From: Antarcticimicrobium sp.
GTDB lineage: Bacteria; Pseudomonadota; Alphaproteobacteria; Rhodobacterales; Rhodobacteraceae
Direction of reading: 5' to 3'
Length of the DNA: 58,243 nucleotides
Assembly (NCBI RefSeq): GCF_029212575.1
Contig: NZ_JARGPK010000030.1
Location: forward strand, 1-58,243
Shown here: positions 38,178 to 47,028 of the stretch, one piece after another
Layout: every line of letters starts with the position of its first letter
How positions within the stretch are numbered: position 1 is the first letter of the stretch
Translations under genes and position numbers: made by a program
The notes under the pieces: generated by a model
Told to the model about the DNA's origin: nothing
What the model saw: only the letters and a program-made list of their open reading frames with translations
The model's database searches: none

Positions 38178-39233
38178 TCAGCGGCGTTGCCCGAACCACT
38201 CGCTGTAGATGCGGTCATAGGTTCCATCCTCGCGCAGCGCCAGCAGGGCCTGGTTCACCTCCTCGACCAGCGGGCTGCCGGTGGGAAAGGCGATCCCGTA
38301 GTTCTCGCGCAGGAACACCGGCCCGGCCAGACGCGCCACGTCCCGCCCGTCATGATTGGCGTAGTAGGACAGGATCGGCGCATCGAAGACCACCACCTCG
38401 ACATCCCCCGCCTCGAAGGCGCTCAGCATCGGCTCTAGCGCGCTGTACCCGTCATATGTGATCTCGCGCCGGTCCAGAAAGGCGGCGGCGGTCGAGCCTT
38501 CGATCGTGGCCACCCGCTTGCCGTAGAGATCGTTGATCGAGTTGACCGAGCCGCTGATCGCCTCGACCGTCATCACCGTGGTGATCTTGGCCACGAAGAC
38601 CGACACGATGAAAAGCGACGAGATCACCAGAAGCACCCCAAAGATGCGGCCCAGAAAGGTGCGGGGCACGCGCTCTTCAAAGCCGCCGTTCACCACGAGG
38701 TTCAGCGCCCACCAGAACGAAGGGAACCAGGCCTCGTGCACGGGGCGGTCGAAATAGGGCTGCGCGCGGCGTTCGAACACCCACATCAGCATGCCGCCGC
38801 CGATCAGCAGCACGAAGGCCGCGCCAATGGCCAACAGCAGGTCGGGCGACAGGATCGCCCGCCACACCGACGACCCGGCGCTCTCGCCCGGTGGCACCAT
38901 GATCTGCAGCCCGGCCTCGAAAATCGGCTGGCTGAAATCCATCACCCCCTCGCGCGCGGCGGTGATCGAGATATTGGCAATGGCAAGATCCGCCGTCCCG
39001 TCGCCGATCCGGGTCAGCATGTCGCCGAACCTCTCCAGCCGTTCGACTCGATAATCCCAGGCCAGCGCCTCGGCCAGCGCAGCCAGAAGTTCCATCGAGA
39101 ATCCGCTGTCCTCGCCCCCCTCCACCATCGAAAAGGGGACACGGGTGACAGTGGTCACGGTCAGGGTCTGGGCGGCGGCGGCCTGTGCCCAGAGTGCCGT
39201 AGCAACGGCAAGTATGGCGAAAAATCTTTTCAT
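38178..39233 (-). CDS. periplasmic-binding-domain/pore-loop membrane protein (ionotropic receptor-like)
   Basis: A 351-residue protein laid out like prokaryotic ionotropic glutamate receptors. A signal peptide ends at AAAAQ (about 21). The first binding lobe is residues 23-115; TM1 is about 130-152; a re-entrant pore loop PSFWWALNLVVNGGFEE is about 171-187; TM2 is about 195-218; the second lobe follows (TVEAISGSVNSINDLYGKRV to the C-terminus). The potassium filter TVGYG is absent: the position reads VNGGFEE. It may therefore be a differently selective channel or a non-conducting sensor. The ATG at 39233 starts the signal peptide. Confidence 0.8.
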   Translation of the reverse strand: MKRFFAILAVATALWAQAAAAQTLTVTTVTRVPFSMVEGGEDSGFSMELLAALAEALAWDYRVERLERFGDMLTRIGDGTADLAIANISITAAREGVMDFSQPIFEAGLQIMVPPGESAGSSVWRAILSPDLLLAIGAAFVLLIGGGMLMWVFERRAQPYFDRPVHEAWFPSFWWALNLVVNGGFEERVPRTFLGRIFGVLLVISSLFIVSVFVAKITTVMTVEAISGSVNSINDLYGKRVATIEGSTAAAFLDRREITYDGYSALEPMLSAFEAGDVEVVVFDAPILSYYANHDGRDVARLAGPVFLRENYGIAFPTGSPLVEEVNQALLALREDGTYDRIYSEWFGQRR

Positions 39234-39373
39234 CTGTCCCGGTTTTTTGCTTTGCTTACGCAGAATTCGTAAACGGGGCAAGCGCGCGTACACGTTAGGC
39301 AGGGGTTGGCATTTTGCCGGTTTGACCGCAAGTTGGCGCCGCCCGCGACACCAGGCAGAAGGAATATCCGCAA

Positions 39374-40519
39374 ATGCCCGCTACCGATCCCGCCCGGCTG
39401 ACCGCCGATCTGATCCGCTGTCCCTCGGTCACGCCGGAAGAAGGCGGCGCGCTGGTCCTGCTGGAGGAGCGGTTGAGCGCGGCCGGTTTCACCTGCACCC
39501 GCGCCGACCGTGGCGGAGTCTGCAACCTCTTTGCCCGCTGGGGCGACAAGGGGCATGCGCGCACGTTCGGCTTCAACGGCCACACCGACGTGGTGCCGGT
39601 GGGCGACGAGGCCGCCTGGACTGTGCCGCCCTTTGGCGCGGTCGAAAAGGATGGCGTGCTCTACGGGCGCGGCGCCACCGACATGAAATCAGGGGTTGCC
39701 GCCTTTGCCGCCGCCGCCATCGACTTTGTCTCCAACACCCCGCCCGACGGCGCGGTGATCCTGACGATCACCGGCGACGAGGAGGGCGACGCGCTGGACG
39801 GCACCGTTGCGCTGCTCGACTACATGGCGCAGGCCGGCGAAAAGATGTCGGTCTGCCTGGTGGGCGAACCCACCTGCCCCGAGACCATGGGCGAGATGAT
39901 CAAGATCGGCCGGCGCGGCTCGATGACGGCCTGGTTCACGGTGGTGGGCAAGCAGGGGCATTCGGCCTATCCGCACCGGGCGAAAAACCCGCTGCCGGCG
40001 ATGGCCCGGCTGATGGACCGGCTGGCCAGCCACGAGTTGGACAGGGGCACCGATCATTTCGACCCCTCGACCCTGGCGGTGGTGACCATCGACGCCGGCA
40101 ACCCCGCGACCAACGTGATCCCGGCGCATTGTAGCGGCACGGTGAACATCCGCTTCAACGATACCCATACCGGCATCGGCCTGAGCGACTGGCTGCGTGC
40201 CGAGGCCGACAAGGTGGCCGAAGAGTTCGGCGTCGCGGTGGAGATGAAGGTGAAGATCTCCGGCGAAAGCTTCCTCACCCCACCGGGGCCGCTCTCGGAT
40301 CTGGTGTCGGCGGCGGTCGAGGCAGAAACCGAAACCCGCCCCGAGTTGTCGACCACCGGGGGCACCTCGGACGCGCGGTTTGTCAAGGATCACTGCCCGG
40401 TGGTGGAATTCGGGCTGGTCGGACAGACCATGCACCAGGTCGACGAGCGGGTACCGGTCGCACAGATCCACCAACTCAAGGCGATCTACACCCGGATCCT
40501 GCGCGACTATTTCGCGTAA
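39374..40519 (+). CDS. dapE: succinyl-diaminopimelate desuccinylase
   Basis: A 381-residue M20 dizinc amidohydrolase that removes succinate from N-succinyl-LL-diaminopimelate in lysine and cell-wall synthesis. Metal and catalytic residues are in [39 protein letters not shown] and [15 protein letters not shown]. The substrate loop [11 protein letters not shown] and the [12 protein letters not shown] motif are diagnostic of DapE. It diverges from the receptor-like gene and is seven bases before the DUF2064 gene. Confidence 0.96.
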   Translation: MPATDPARLTADLIRCPSVTPEEGGALVLLEERLSAAGFTCTRADRGGVCNLFARWGDKGHARTFGFNGHTDVVPVGDEAAWTVPPFGAVEKDGVLYGRGATDMKSGVAAFAAAAIDFVSNTPPDGAVILTITGDEEGDALDGTVALLDYMAQAGEKMSVCLVGEPTCPETMGEMIKIGRRGSMTAWFTVVGKQGHSAYPHRAKNPLPAMARLMDRLASHELDRGTDHFDPSTLAVVTIDAGNPATNVIPAHCSGTVNIRFNDTHTGIGLSDWLRAEADKVAEEFGVAVEMKVKISGESFLTPPGPLSDLVSAAVEAETETRPELSTTGGTSDARFVKDHCPVVEFGLVGQTMHQVDERVPVAQIHQLKAIYTRILRDYFA

Positions 40520-40526
40520 CACCCCG

Positions 40527-41099
40527 ATGCGCGGCACCCTGATCGTGATGGTGAAAGAGCCGCGCCCGGGCCGGGTGAAAACCCGGCTGGGGCGCGGGAT
40601 CGGCGCAGTGCCGGCGGCCTGGTGGTACCGGCATCAATGCGCGCGCCTGCTCAGGCGCCTGCGCGATCCGCGCTGGGATATGCTGTTGGCGGTGGCGCCG
40701 GACCGGGCCTTGGGCGCGCGGCTCTGGCCGGGGCATCTGGCCCGCGTGCCTCAGGGGTGCGGCGATCTCGGGGCGCGGATGGCGCGACTGCTGCGCGCAG
40801 CACCCGGCCCGGCCTGCCTGATCGGCTCGGACATCCCCGGCGTCCTGCCACGGCATATCGCCCGCGCCTTTGCGCTGCTCGGGTCCCATGACGCGGTCTT
40901 TGGTCCCGCGTCCGATGGCGGGTTCTGGCTGGTCGGCGCGCAGCACCCCGCGCGCCTGCCGCACGGCCTGTTCTCGGGTGTGCGCTGGTCCGGCGAACAC
41001 GCGCTGAGCGACAGTCTCGCCACCCTGCCCGGGCATCGCATCGCACTGGCCGATACCCTGCGCGACGTAGACCGCGCGGCCGACCTGCTCCGCCCCTGA
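40527..41099 (+). CDS. DUF2064 (TIGR04282-type) nucleotidyl/glycosyl-transferase-like protein
   Basis: A 190-residue protein of the DUF2064 family, a GT-A-like fold. It has MVKEPRPGRVKTRLGRGIG at the N-terminus (nucleotide-binding KTRL motif), CGDLGARMARLL, CLIGSDIPGVLPRHI, and DAVFGPASDGGFWLVGAQ. Members sit in varied biosynthetic operons; the reaction is not established. The start at 40527 follows the dapE stop by seven bases, so the two are probably co-transcribed. Confidence 0.85.
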   Translation: MRGTLIVMVKEPRPGRVKTRLGRGIGAVPAAWWYRHQCARLLRRLRDPRWDMLLAVAPDRALGARLWPGHLARVPQGCGDLGARMARLLRAAPGPACLIGSDIPGVLPRHIARAFALLGSHDAVFGPASDGGFWLVGAQHPARLPHGLFSGVRWSGEHALSDSLATLPGHRIALADTLRDVDRAADLLRP

Positions 41100-41151
41100 T
41101 CCGGTCGCTTTTCGCGATGACGCGCCCGGCGCACCGTGCTAGGCCAAAGCC

Positions 41152-43404
41152 ATGACGCGCATACCCTCAAAACAGGAAATCCTCGACTGGATTTCCGCCC
41201 ACCCGACCCAATCGTCGAAACGCGATATCGCCAAGGCGTTCGGGATCAAGGGGGCCGACCGGATCGACCTGAAACGGGTTCTGAAGGAACTCGAGGCCGA
41301 GGGACATCTGGAAAAGCGCAAGAAAACCTACCGCGACCCCGAGGGCCTGCCGCCGGTGACCGTGCTGCAGGTCAAGGCGCCCAATGCCGATGGCGATCTC
41401 TTCGCGCGGCCACTGGAATGGCACGGCGAGGGGGTGGAACCCATCGTTCTGGTCATGCCGCGCGCCTCGGACCCGGCTCTGGGCGAGGGTGATCGCATCC
41501 TCGCCCGGCTGACCCAAGTGCATGAAGAGGATCACAATTACGAGGCCCGGCTGATCCGCCGTATCGGCACCAACCCCAAACGCGTGCTGGGCGTCTTTCG
41601 CAAGGGCGCCGAGGGTGGCCGCATCGTGCCGATCGACAAGGGCACCAGCACCGAATGGATGGTCCCCGAGGACGCCCGCCACGGCGCCAAGGATGGCGAG
41701 TTGGTCGAGGCCGAGCAATCGGGGCCAAAGGGCCGCATGGGCCTGCCACGTGCGCGCATCGTCGAGCGTCTGGGCGATCCCAGCGCGCCGCGGGCGGTGT
41801 CTCTGATCGCGATTCACCAGCACGGCATTCCCGATGACTTCCCCGACGACGTGATCGCCGAGGCCGACGCCTGCAAACCCGTGGGTCTGAACGGGCGCGA
41901 GGATCTGCGCGATCTGCCGCTGATCACCATCGACCCGGCGGATGCGCGTGACCGTGACGACGCCTGTCTTGCCCTGCCCGACGACGATCCCAAGAACCCC
42001 GGCGGTTTCATCATCTGGGTCGCCATCGCCGATGTCGCCGCCTTCGTCCGTCCGGGCAATGCGTTGGACCGCGAGGCGCGCAATCGCGGCAACTCCTCCT
42101 ATTTCCCCGACCGGGTGGTGCCGATGCTGCCCGACCGGTTGTCGGGCGATCTGTGCTCGCTGCATGAAAACGTGCCGCGCGCCTGCGTCGCCGTGCGGAT
42201 GCAGATCGATGCGCAAGGCCACAAGATCGGCCATCGGTTCGTGCGCGGGCTGATGCGCTCGGCCGCTGCGCTGCATTACGCCGAGGTGCAGGAGGCGATC
42301 GACGGCAATCCCAACGAGCGCACCGAGGCGCTGCTGGAGCCGGTGCTGAAACCGCTTTACGCCGCCTACTGCGCGCTGCATAACGCGCGCGAGCTGCGCC
42401 AACCGCTCGACCTCGACCTGCCGGAACGGCGGATCGTGCTGGGCGATGACGGCAAGGTCGCCTCGGTCAATTTCCGCGATCGGCTGGATGCGCACCGGCT
42501 GATCGAGGAGTTCATGATCCTCGCCAATGTCTCGGCCGCCGAAACGTTGATCGCCAAACGCTCGCCGCTGCTGTTCCGCGTCCACGAGGAACCCAGCCCC
42601 GAAAAGCTCGAGGCACTGCGCGAGACCGCGCAGGCGGCGGGCTATACGCTGGCCAAGGGGCAGGTGCTGCAGACCCGGCATCTGAACGCGCTGCTGGAGC
42701 AGGCCGCCGGGAGCGACGATGCCGAACTGATCAACCTCTCGACCCTGCGGTCGATGACACAGGCCTATTACAGCCCCGAGAACTTCGGTCATTTCGGCCT
42801 CGCGCTGGCACATTACGCGCATTTCACCTCGCCGATCCGGCGCTATGCCGACCTGATCGTGCACCGCGCCCTGATCGCCGCGCATGGCTGGGGCAAGGAC
42901 GGGCTGCAACCGGACGAGATCGAGCGGCTGGACCAGACCGCCGAGCATATCTCCGAGACCGAGCGGCGCTCGATGATGGCCGAGCGGGACACCACCGACC
43001 GTTATCTGGCGGCCTATTTGTCCGAGCGGGTCGGCAATGAGTTCACCGGGCGGATCAGCGGCATCGCCCGGTTCGGCGCCTTCGTCAAGCTGGACGAGAC
43101 CGCCGCCGACGGGCTGATTCCGATCCGCACCCTGGGGCGGGAGTATTTCCATTTCGACAGCGAGGCCGGCACGCTGATGGGGTCCGACACCGGCCTGACG
43201 ATCGGCATCGGCCAGCGTGTCACCGTGCGCCTGGTCGAGGCCGCGCCGATGACCGGCGGGCTGGAGCTGGAGCTCTTGTCGTTGGAAGACAAAGCCTTGC
43301 CGCGCGGTCCGGGCGCGGGCCGGGGACGCTCGCCCAAGCGCAAGCCAGTGCGCGCCAGGAAGAAGGCCGACAAGGTCAAGCGCAAGCTGCGGCGACAACG
43401 CTGA
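41152..43404 (+). CDS. rnr: ribonuclease R
   Basis: A 750-residue 3'-to-5' exoribonuclease of the RNB family. An N-terminal winged-helix region starts SKQEILDWISAHPTQSSKRD, cold-shock-like OB folds follow, and the catalytic RNB core contains the four-aspartate motif TIDPADARDRDDACLAL and FTSPIRRYADLIVHRALI. The S1 domain is FTGRISGIARFGAFVKLDET, then a lysine/arginine-rich C-terminal tail (RSPKRKPVRARKKADKVKR). It degrades structured RNA and takes part in rRNA and tmRNA quality control. Confidence 0.97.
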   Translation: MTRIPSKQEILDWISAHPTQSSKRDIAKAFGIKGADRIDLKRVLKELEAEGHLEKRKKTYRDPEGLPPVTVLQVKAPNADGDLFARPLEWHGEGVEPIVLVMPRASDPALGEGDRILARLTQVHEEDHNYEARLIRRIGTNPKRVLGVFRKGAEGGRIVPIDKGTSTEWMVPEDARHGAKDGELVEAEQSGPKGRMGLPRARIVERLGDPSAPRAVSLIAIHQHGIPDDFPDDVIAEADACKPVGLNGREDLRDLPLITIDPADARDRDDACLALPDDDPKNPGGFIIWVAIADVAAFVRPGNALDREARNRGNSSYFPDRVVPMLPDRLSGDLCSLHENVPRACVAVRMQIDAQGHKIGHRFVRGLMRSAAALHYAEVQEAIDGNPNERTEALLEPVLKPLYAAYCALHNARELRQPLDLDLPERRIVLGDDGKVASVNFRDRLDAHRLIEEFMILANVSAAETLIAKRSPLLFRVHEEPSPEKLEALRETAQAAGYTLAKGQVLQTRHLNALLEQAAGSDDAELINLSTLRSMTQAYYSPENFGHFGLALAHYAHFTSPIRRYADLIVHRALIAAHGWGKDGLQPDEIERLDQTAEHISETERRSMMAERDTTDRYLAAYLSERVGNEFTGRISGIARFGAFVKLDETAADGLIPIRTLGREYFHFDSEAGTLMGSDTGLTIGIGQRVTVRLVEAAPMTGGLELELLSLEDKALPRGPGAGRGRSPKRKPVRARKKADKVKRKLRRQR

Positions 43405-43509
43405 GCCCGGCGCAAAGGTGCCGGCCCGACCGCAGTGCTTACGGATGGCTTTCGCGAACCCCGATTTCACGGTAGGATTGGCGTCGAGCAGTCTGACAGG
43501 ACAATAATA

Positions 43510-44841
43510 ATGCGTGTTTGGTTATATGCCGCGGGGCTGGCCCTGTGCGGGGCGACTCCCGTCGTGGCAGAGGCAGTCATACGATCCCCCCGCCCCGAGA
43601 TCCGGCCCCCCATGGCCTCCGGCACGGTGCAGCGTGCCGCCCCGTCGGTGCTGACCTCGCTGCGGCCCAGCCCGCGCCCGGCCAGTATGGAGATCGCCGT
43701 GCCCAAGGTTCATGAGGTGGAGAACGCCCGCTTTCAGGCCTGGGTCCGGGCCTTCAAACGGCGCGCCGCGGCACAGGGAATTCGCCGCGACGTGCTCGAC
43801 CGGGCCTTTTCCGGGGTGCATTTCGACCCGGAGGTGATCCGGCTGGACCGCAACCAGTCGGAGTTCGTCAAACCGATCTGGGAATACCTCGACAGCGCCG
43901 TGTCCGACAGCAGAATTTCAAGCGGACGCAAGGCCTTGCAGGAACATCGCGCGGTGCTGGAGCGGATCGAGCGGCACTATGGCGTGGACAAGGAAGTGGT
44001 CCTCGCGGTCTGGGGGATGGAGACCAACTATGGCGGGTTCCGGGGCCGCAACAACGTGGTCCGCTCACTGTCGACGCTGGCCTTCGAGGGGCGGCGGGCC
44101 AGTTTCTTCGAGGCGCAACTGATCGCGGCGCTGCGGATCCTGCAAAGCGGCGACACCACGCCGGAGCGGATGACCGGAAGCTGGGCCGGAGCGATGGGGC
44201 ATACCCAGTTCATGCCGACCTCGTACCTTGAGCACGCGGTGGATTTCACCGGCGACGGGCGGCGCGATATCTGGTCGGATGACCCCAGTGACGCGCTGGC
44301 CTCGACCGCCGCCTATCTCAAGCGGTTTGGCTGGAACAAACACCAACCCTGGGGGGTCGAGGTGCGGCTGCCACAAGATTTTGACTTTCGCCTCGCGCAG
44401 CGGTCGATCACCAGGTCGCCCGCCGACTGGGCCCGGCTGGGGGTCGTGGGGATGGATGGAAAACCGGTGCCGAACCACGGTGCTGCGGCGATCCTTCTGC
44501 CCGCCGGGGGGCGGGGGGCGGCGTTCATGATCTTCAACAATTTCAAGGCGATAGAGCGGTATAACCCGGCGGATGCCTATGTGATCGGGGTCGGGCACCT
44601 GGCCGACCGGATCGCCGGTGGCGGGCCGATCCGCGCCGACTGGCCGCGCGGCGACCGAGGGCTGACGTTCTCGGAACGCAAGGAGATGCAGAAGCATCTG
44701 ACCGCAAAGGGTTTTCCGACCTCCGGCGTAGACGGGCGGATCGGTCCGAAGACGATGGCGGCGGTGCGAGCCTATCAACTGGCCAACGGGCTGCTGCCGG
44801 ACGGCCATGCCTCGCTGACCCTGCTGACGCGGTTGCGCTAG
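43510..44841 (+). CDS. lytic murein transglycosylase (MltB-type) with peptidoglycan-binding domain
   Basis: A 443-residue exported enzyme. An N-terminal signal sequence (RVWLYAAGLALCGATPVVAE) precedes a low-complexity proline stretch and an SLT_2 domain. The catalytic glutamate is in VLAVWGMETNYGGFRGRNNV; GSWAGAMGHTQFMPTSYL and the DDPSDALASTAAYLKRFGW segment are family hallmarks. The last 65 residues form a PG_binding_1 domain (HLTAKGFPTSGVDGRIGPKT). It cleaves peptidoglycan glycan strands, leaving 1,6-anhydro ends. The start is the ATG at the signal peptide; the frame extends upstream without support. Confidence 0.93.
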   Translation: MRVWLYAAGLALCGATPVVAEAVIRSPRPEIRPPMASGTVQRAAPSVLTSLRPSPRPASMEIAVPKVHEVENARFQAWVRAFKRRAAAQGIRRDVLDRAFSGVHFDPEVIRLDRNQSEFVKPIWEYLDSAVSDSRISSGRKALQEHRAVLERIERHYGVDKEVVLAVWGMETNYGGFRGRNNVVRSLSTLAFEGRRASFFEAQLIAALRILQSGDTTPERMTGSWAGAMGHTQFMPTSYLEHAVDFTGDGRRDIWSDDPSDALASTAAYLKRFGWNKHQPWGVEVRLPQDFDFRLAQRSITRSPADWARLGVVGMDGKPVPNHGAAAILLPAGGRGAAFMIFNNFKAIERYNPADAYVIGVGHLADRIAGGGPIRADWPRGDRGLTFSERKEMQKHLTAKGFPTSGVDGRIGPKTMAAVRAYQLANGLLPDGHASLTLLTRLR

Positions 44842-45300
44842 CGGCGCGCGGAGGGTTCACCGGGGGCCGAGCCTGAGTCGCCCCCCGGTTTTCGCGTCCC
44901 GCAGGCCCCCGGATCGGGGAGTTTCGGGCCGGTTCCGTACAATACGCCCGGCCCCGCCCGGCGGGGGCTGGTGGGAATTGGGGAGTTTCCGGCGGGTTCT
45001 GTACGGAACGCGGGCGAGGGGCGGATTTCGGGGCGAAAAAGGGTTAATGCGCACGGGATTGTGAATGCGCGATGTCGTAATCCGATGGGGAGCCGGGTAA
45101 CCGTGCGGTTGAGGAAGTGCGAAGAAACGCGTTCGCCTTAACAACGAGAACGTTTCAAATCCCTCGTAGATTACGAGCGGCGATGAAGTACAAATTCGTT
45201 TTTCGGTGATTATTCCATCGCACGGCAACTTTAAAAAGAGTGTTGCTGTTTCCGCGCCGAGCGGATATCTTGGAACAAAAGAGGAACGTTTTAGGGTTAG
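44842..45300. other. intergenic island boundary, no supported gene
   Basis: A 460-bp gap between the transglycosylase and the TIR gene. Its composition shifts from GC-rich at the left to AT-rich at the right, marking the edge of the accessory island. It holds a direct-repeat pair (separate entry) and, near 45170-45300, an AT-rich stretch suited to the TIR-gene promoter. The minus-strand 123-residue frame at 44857-45228 has no recognisable protein character. Confidence 0.5.
44916..45004. repeat. imperfect direct repeat pair, 64-bp spacing
   Basis: GGGGAGTTTCGGGCCGGTTC plus CGTAC (from 44916) recurs as GGGGAGTTTCCGGCGGGTTC plus TGTAC (from 44980). That is 21 of 25 bases the same at a spacing near six helical turns. 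The pair lies at the composition boundary of the TIR island. It could be a duplicated operator, an attachment-site duplication or a decayed repeat. Confidence 0.5.
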
Positions 45301-46245
45301 ATGCGAGCTTTCATTTCATATTCTCATCAAGATGTCGGCGCCCTTGAGCGTCTGCATGTCCACCTTGCCAACCTCCAACGCGAAGGTCGGATAGAGACGT
45401 GGTACGACCGGGAAATTTTGGCGGGTGACGTTTTGGAGGGTGAGATCAGCCGGGAACTGGAGGCGACCGATCTTTTCTTGCTGATGGTCAGCCCCGACTT
45501 TATCGCATCCAACTATTGCGTCGAACGAGAAATGCAACGCGCCTTGGAACGGCATGACGCAGGCGAGGCGCGGGTCGTACCGATTATCGTCGAACCGTGT
45601 GACTGGGCCGCAATGCCCCAACTGCGGCGGTTGAAGGCCGTGCCTAAGGACGGTGAGCCGATCTCTGAATGGGCAAACGCGAACAACGCCTATCTGAATG
45701 TTGTGCAGGAGATTCGCCGGATTGTAGATGCGGGCGATTCAGTTGCTCCTGAACCGGCCTACGACGATCCGGCACCGGCGGCACCACAACAAGACGTTCC
45801 ACGTTATCGGGTCCAACAAGACTTCGACGAGATCGACCGCAGCGAATATCGAGACGCGGCGTTCGCAATGATCAAGGACTACTTCCGGCGGGCGATTGGC
45901 GAGATAGATGCGGTCGATGGTTTGCGCGGTCGGTTTGTTGACAGAGGTGCGAACTCGTTTGGCAGTACGGTTGTCAATCGCGGCCGCCAGCAGGGAACCG
46001 CACATATCACAGTACACTGCCGCAATGCGGGGTTCGCGTTGGGCGATATCTACTACTCCTTCAATGAGAACGCCGGTGACAACACCGCGAACGGTGCGTT
46101 CAACGTCTCGTCGGACGAGTACGAGCAGTTTCTTGTCGTGACCATGGCGATGTTCGGGAATGGGCCTGAACGTCTGAACCCGGAGCAAGCGGCGGAATAC
46201 TTGTGGAACAAGTTCATTGAACAAGCGGGGATTGTCCATGCCTGA
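45301..46245 (+). CDS. TIR-domain protein with uncharacterised C-terminal domain
   Basis: A 314-residue protein. Residues 1-130 are a TIR domain: MRAFISYSHQDVGALERLHVHL, the BB-loop region WYDREILAGDVLEGEI, LFLLMVSPDFIASNYCVERE and VVPIIVEPCDW. The glutamate after the conserved cysteine (C73-V-E75) matches the catalytic glutamate of TIR NADases. After an acidic/proline linker (about 148-162) comes a domain of about 150 residues with RGRFVDRGANSFGSTVVNRG, GTAHITVHCRN and GDIYYSFNENAGDNTANGAF, which I do not recognise. It starts a four-gene cluster; codon use is less GC-rich than the flanks. A TIR NADase in immunity or signalling is the likeliest role. Confidence 0.88.
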   Translation: MRAFISYSHQDVGALERLHVHLANLQREGRIETWYDREILAGDVLEGEISRELEATDLFLLMVSPDFIASNYCVEREMQRALERHDAGEARVVPIIVEPCDWAAMPQLRRLKAVPKDGEPISEWANANNAYLNVVQEIRRIVDAGDSVAPEPAYDDPAPAAPQQDVPRYRVQQDFDEIDRSEYRDAAFAMIKDYFRRAIGEIDAVDGLRGRFVDRGANSFGSTVVNRGRQQGTAHITVHCRNAGFALGDIYYSFNENAGDNTANGAFNVSSDEYEQFLVVTMAMFGNGPERLNPEQAAEYLWNKFIEQAGIVHA

Positions 46246-46402
46246 GCGCGTCCGCTTCCGCTGCAACAACTGCGGCAACCGTTTCGAAACCGAGGTGCTT
46301 GACGAAGACGAGCGCCGCGAGGCCCGACGCGAAAACCGACCGACCAACGCTGTGCATTGTCCCGAGTGCCATCGCACCGATGTCAGACGTGGTTGGGATT
46401 GA
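46238..46402 (+). CDS. zinc-ribbon microprotein
   Basis: A 54-residue protein with two CxxC knuckles, CNNCG at residues 10-14 and CPECH near 42-46, enough for one zinc ribbon. Between and around them it is highly charged (EDERREARRENRPT). The ATG lies inside the last codons of the TIR gene (8-bp overlap), so the two are translated together. Too short to be an enzyme; it may bind nucleic acid or the TIR protein. Confidence 0.72.
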   Translation: MPERVRFRCNNCGNRFETEVLDEDERREARRENRPTNAVHCPECHRTDVRRGWD

Positions 46403-46535
46403 CGACAAAACGCCATTTCTTTCGGGTAAGGGTATGCGGTCCCTGGTCAGGAACATCGCTGCGGTTATTCTAGCAATCGGAGGCAACTGGATTGTTTGGA
46501 TAGTCCCGATTTTTCTTCCTCCATGTTCAATTTAG
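46380..46535 (+). CDS. small single-helix membrane protein (putative)
   Basis: From the ATG at 46380 the frame encodes 51 residues, MSDVVGIDDKTPFLSGKGMR, then a hydrophobic helix (NIAAVILAIGGNWIVWIVPI) and PPCSI. It overlaps the zinc-ribbon gene by 23 bp and ends 10 bp before the next gene. The packed, overlapping layout argues for a real gene; lack of homology knowledge keeps confidence moderate. A shorter product from the ATG at 46434 is also possible. Confidence 0.45.
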   Translation: MSDVVGIDDKTPFLSGKGMRSLVRNIAAVILAIGGNWIVWIVPIFLPPCSI

Positions 46536-46545
46536 GGAGGTTGTT

Positions 46546-47028
46546 TTGCTGTCGCCGAGTGAGTTCATTGTTGGAAATGTCAGAATCGCAAAACCTCTTA
46601 GCTTAGTTTTCCCGACCGAAACAAATGACGAGACCTTGCTCGTTGGGAAAGTTGATGGCGCGGCTGTGGCGGTGTTCCTTTCGGGACGGTTTAAGTCTCT
46701 CTACTTTAACAGCGGGGAGAACGACAATTGGAGCGGCCTTATTCTTCCGAATGTCCGCGTTGAGGTGGATGAGACCAGCCTACTAGACGCCGACCGGTTT
46801 GACGTGTCTTCTTTGGCTGTAGTTAGGACCGACACTCGGCTAGCAATCTTAGCTAAGAGAGAGCATTCGCTAGGAAGTCGAACACTCGTCACCCTACACG
46901 ACAACCTAGCGCCAGTGGGAGCATTTAGGGCGACGTTCGCTAGGTGGCAGATTGTTGTCGGTGAAGGGAAAAACAAGCGCGTTGTATGGTCAACATTGGA
47001 CGAGCGTAACTCACAGCGCAGAGAATAG
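46546..47028 (+). CDS. orphan protein of the TIR cluster
   Basis: A 160-residue protein of no family I recognise. It begins at a TTG start preceded by an excellent AGGGAGG (46534-46540). It is predicted beta-rich (VGKVDGAAVAVFLSGRFKSL, GLILPNVRVEVDETSLLDAD, FRATFARWQIVVGEG). Codon use is clearly AT-shifted, with TTA, CTA, AGT and GCT codons rare in its neighbours, the signature of recent transfer. It is the last gene of the TIR cluster. Confidence 0.7.
   Translation: MLSPSEFIVGNVRIAKPLSLVFPTETNDETLLVGKVDGAAVAVFLSGRFKSLYFNSGENDNWSGLILPNVRVEVDETSLLDADRFDVSSLAVVRTDTRLAILAKREHSLGSRTLVTLHDNLAPVGAFRATFARWQIVVGEGKNKRVVWSTLDERNSQRRE

Noticed and set aside
41167-43470. 767-residue minus-strand open frame
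   Set aside because: Antisense of rnr; composition typical of shadows.
44916-45004. CRISPR-like repeat array
   Set aside because: Only two imperfect copies, no further spacers and no cas genes in the window.
44857-45228. 123-residue minus-strand ORF before the TIR gene
   Set aside because: Proline/arginine-rich with no recognisable motif; composition changes sharply across it, as expected for an intergenic boundary rather than one gene.
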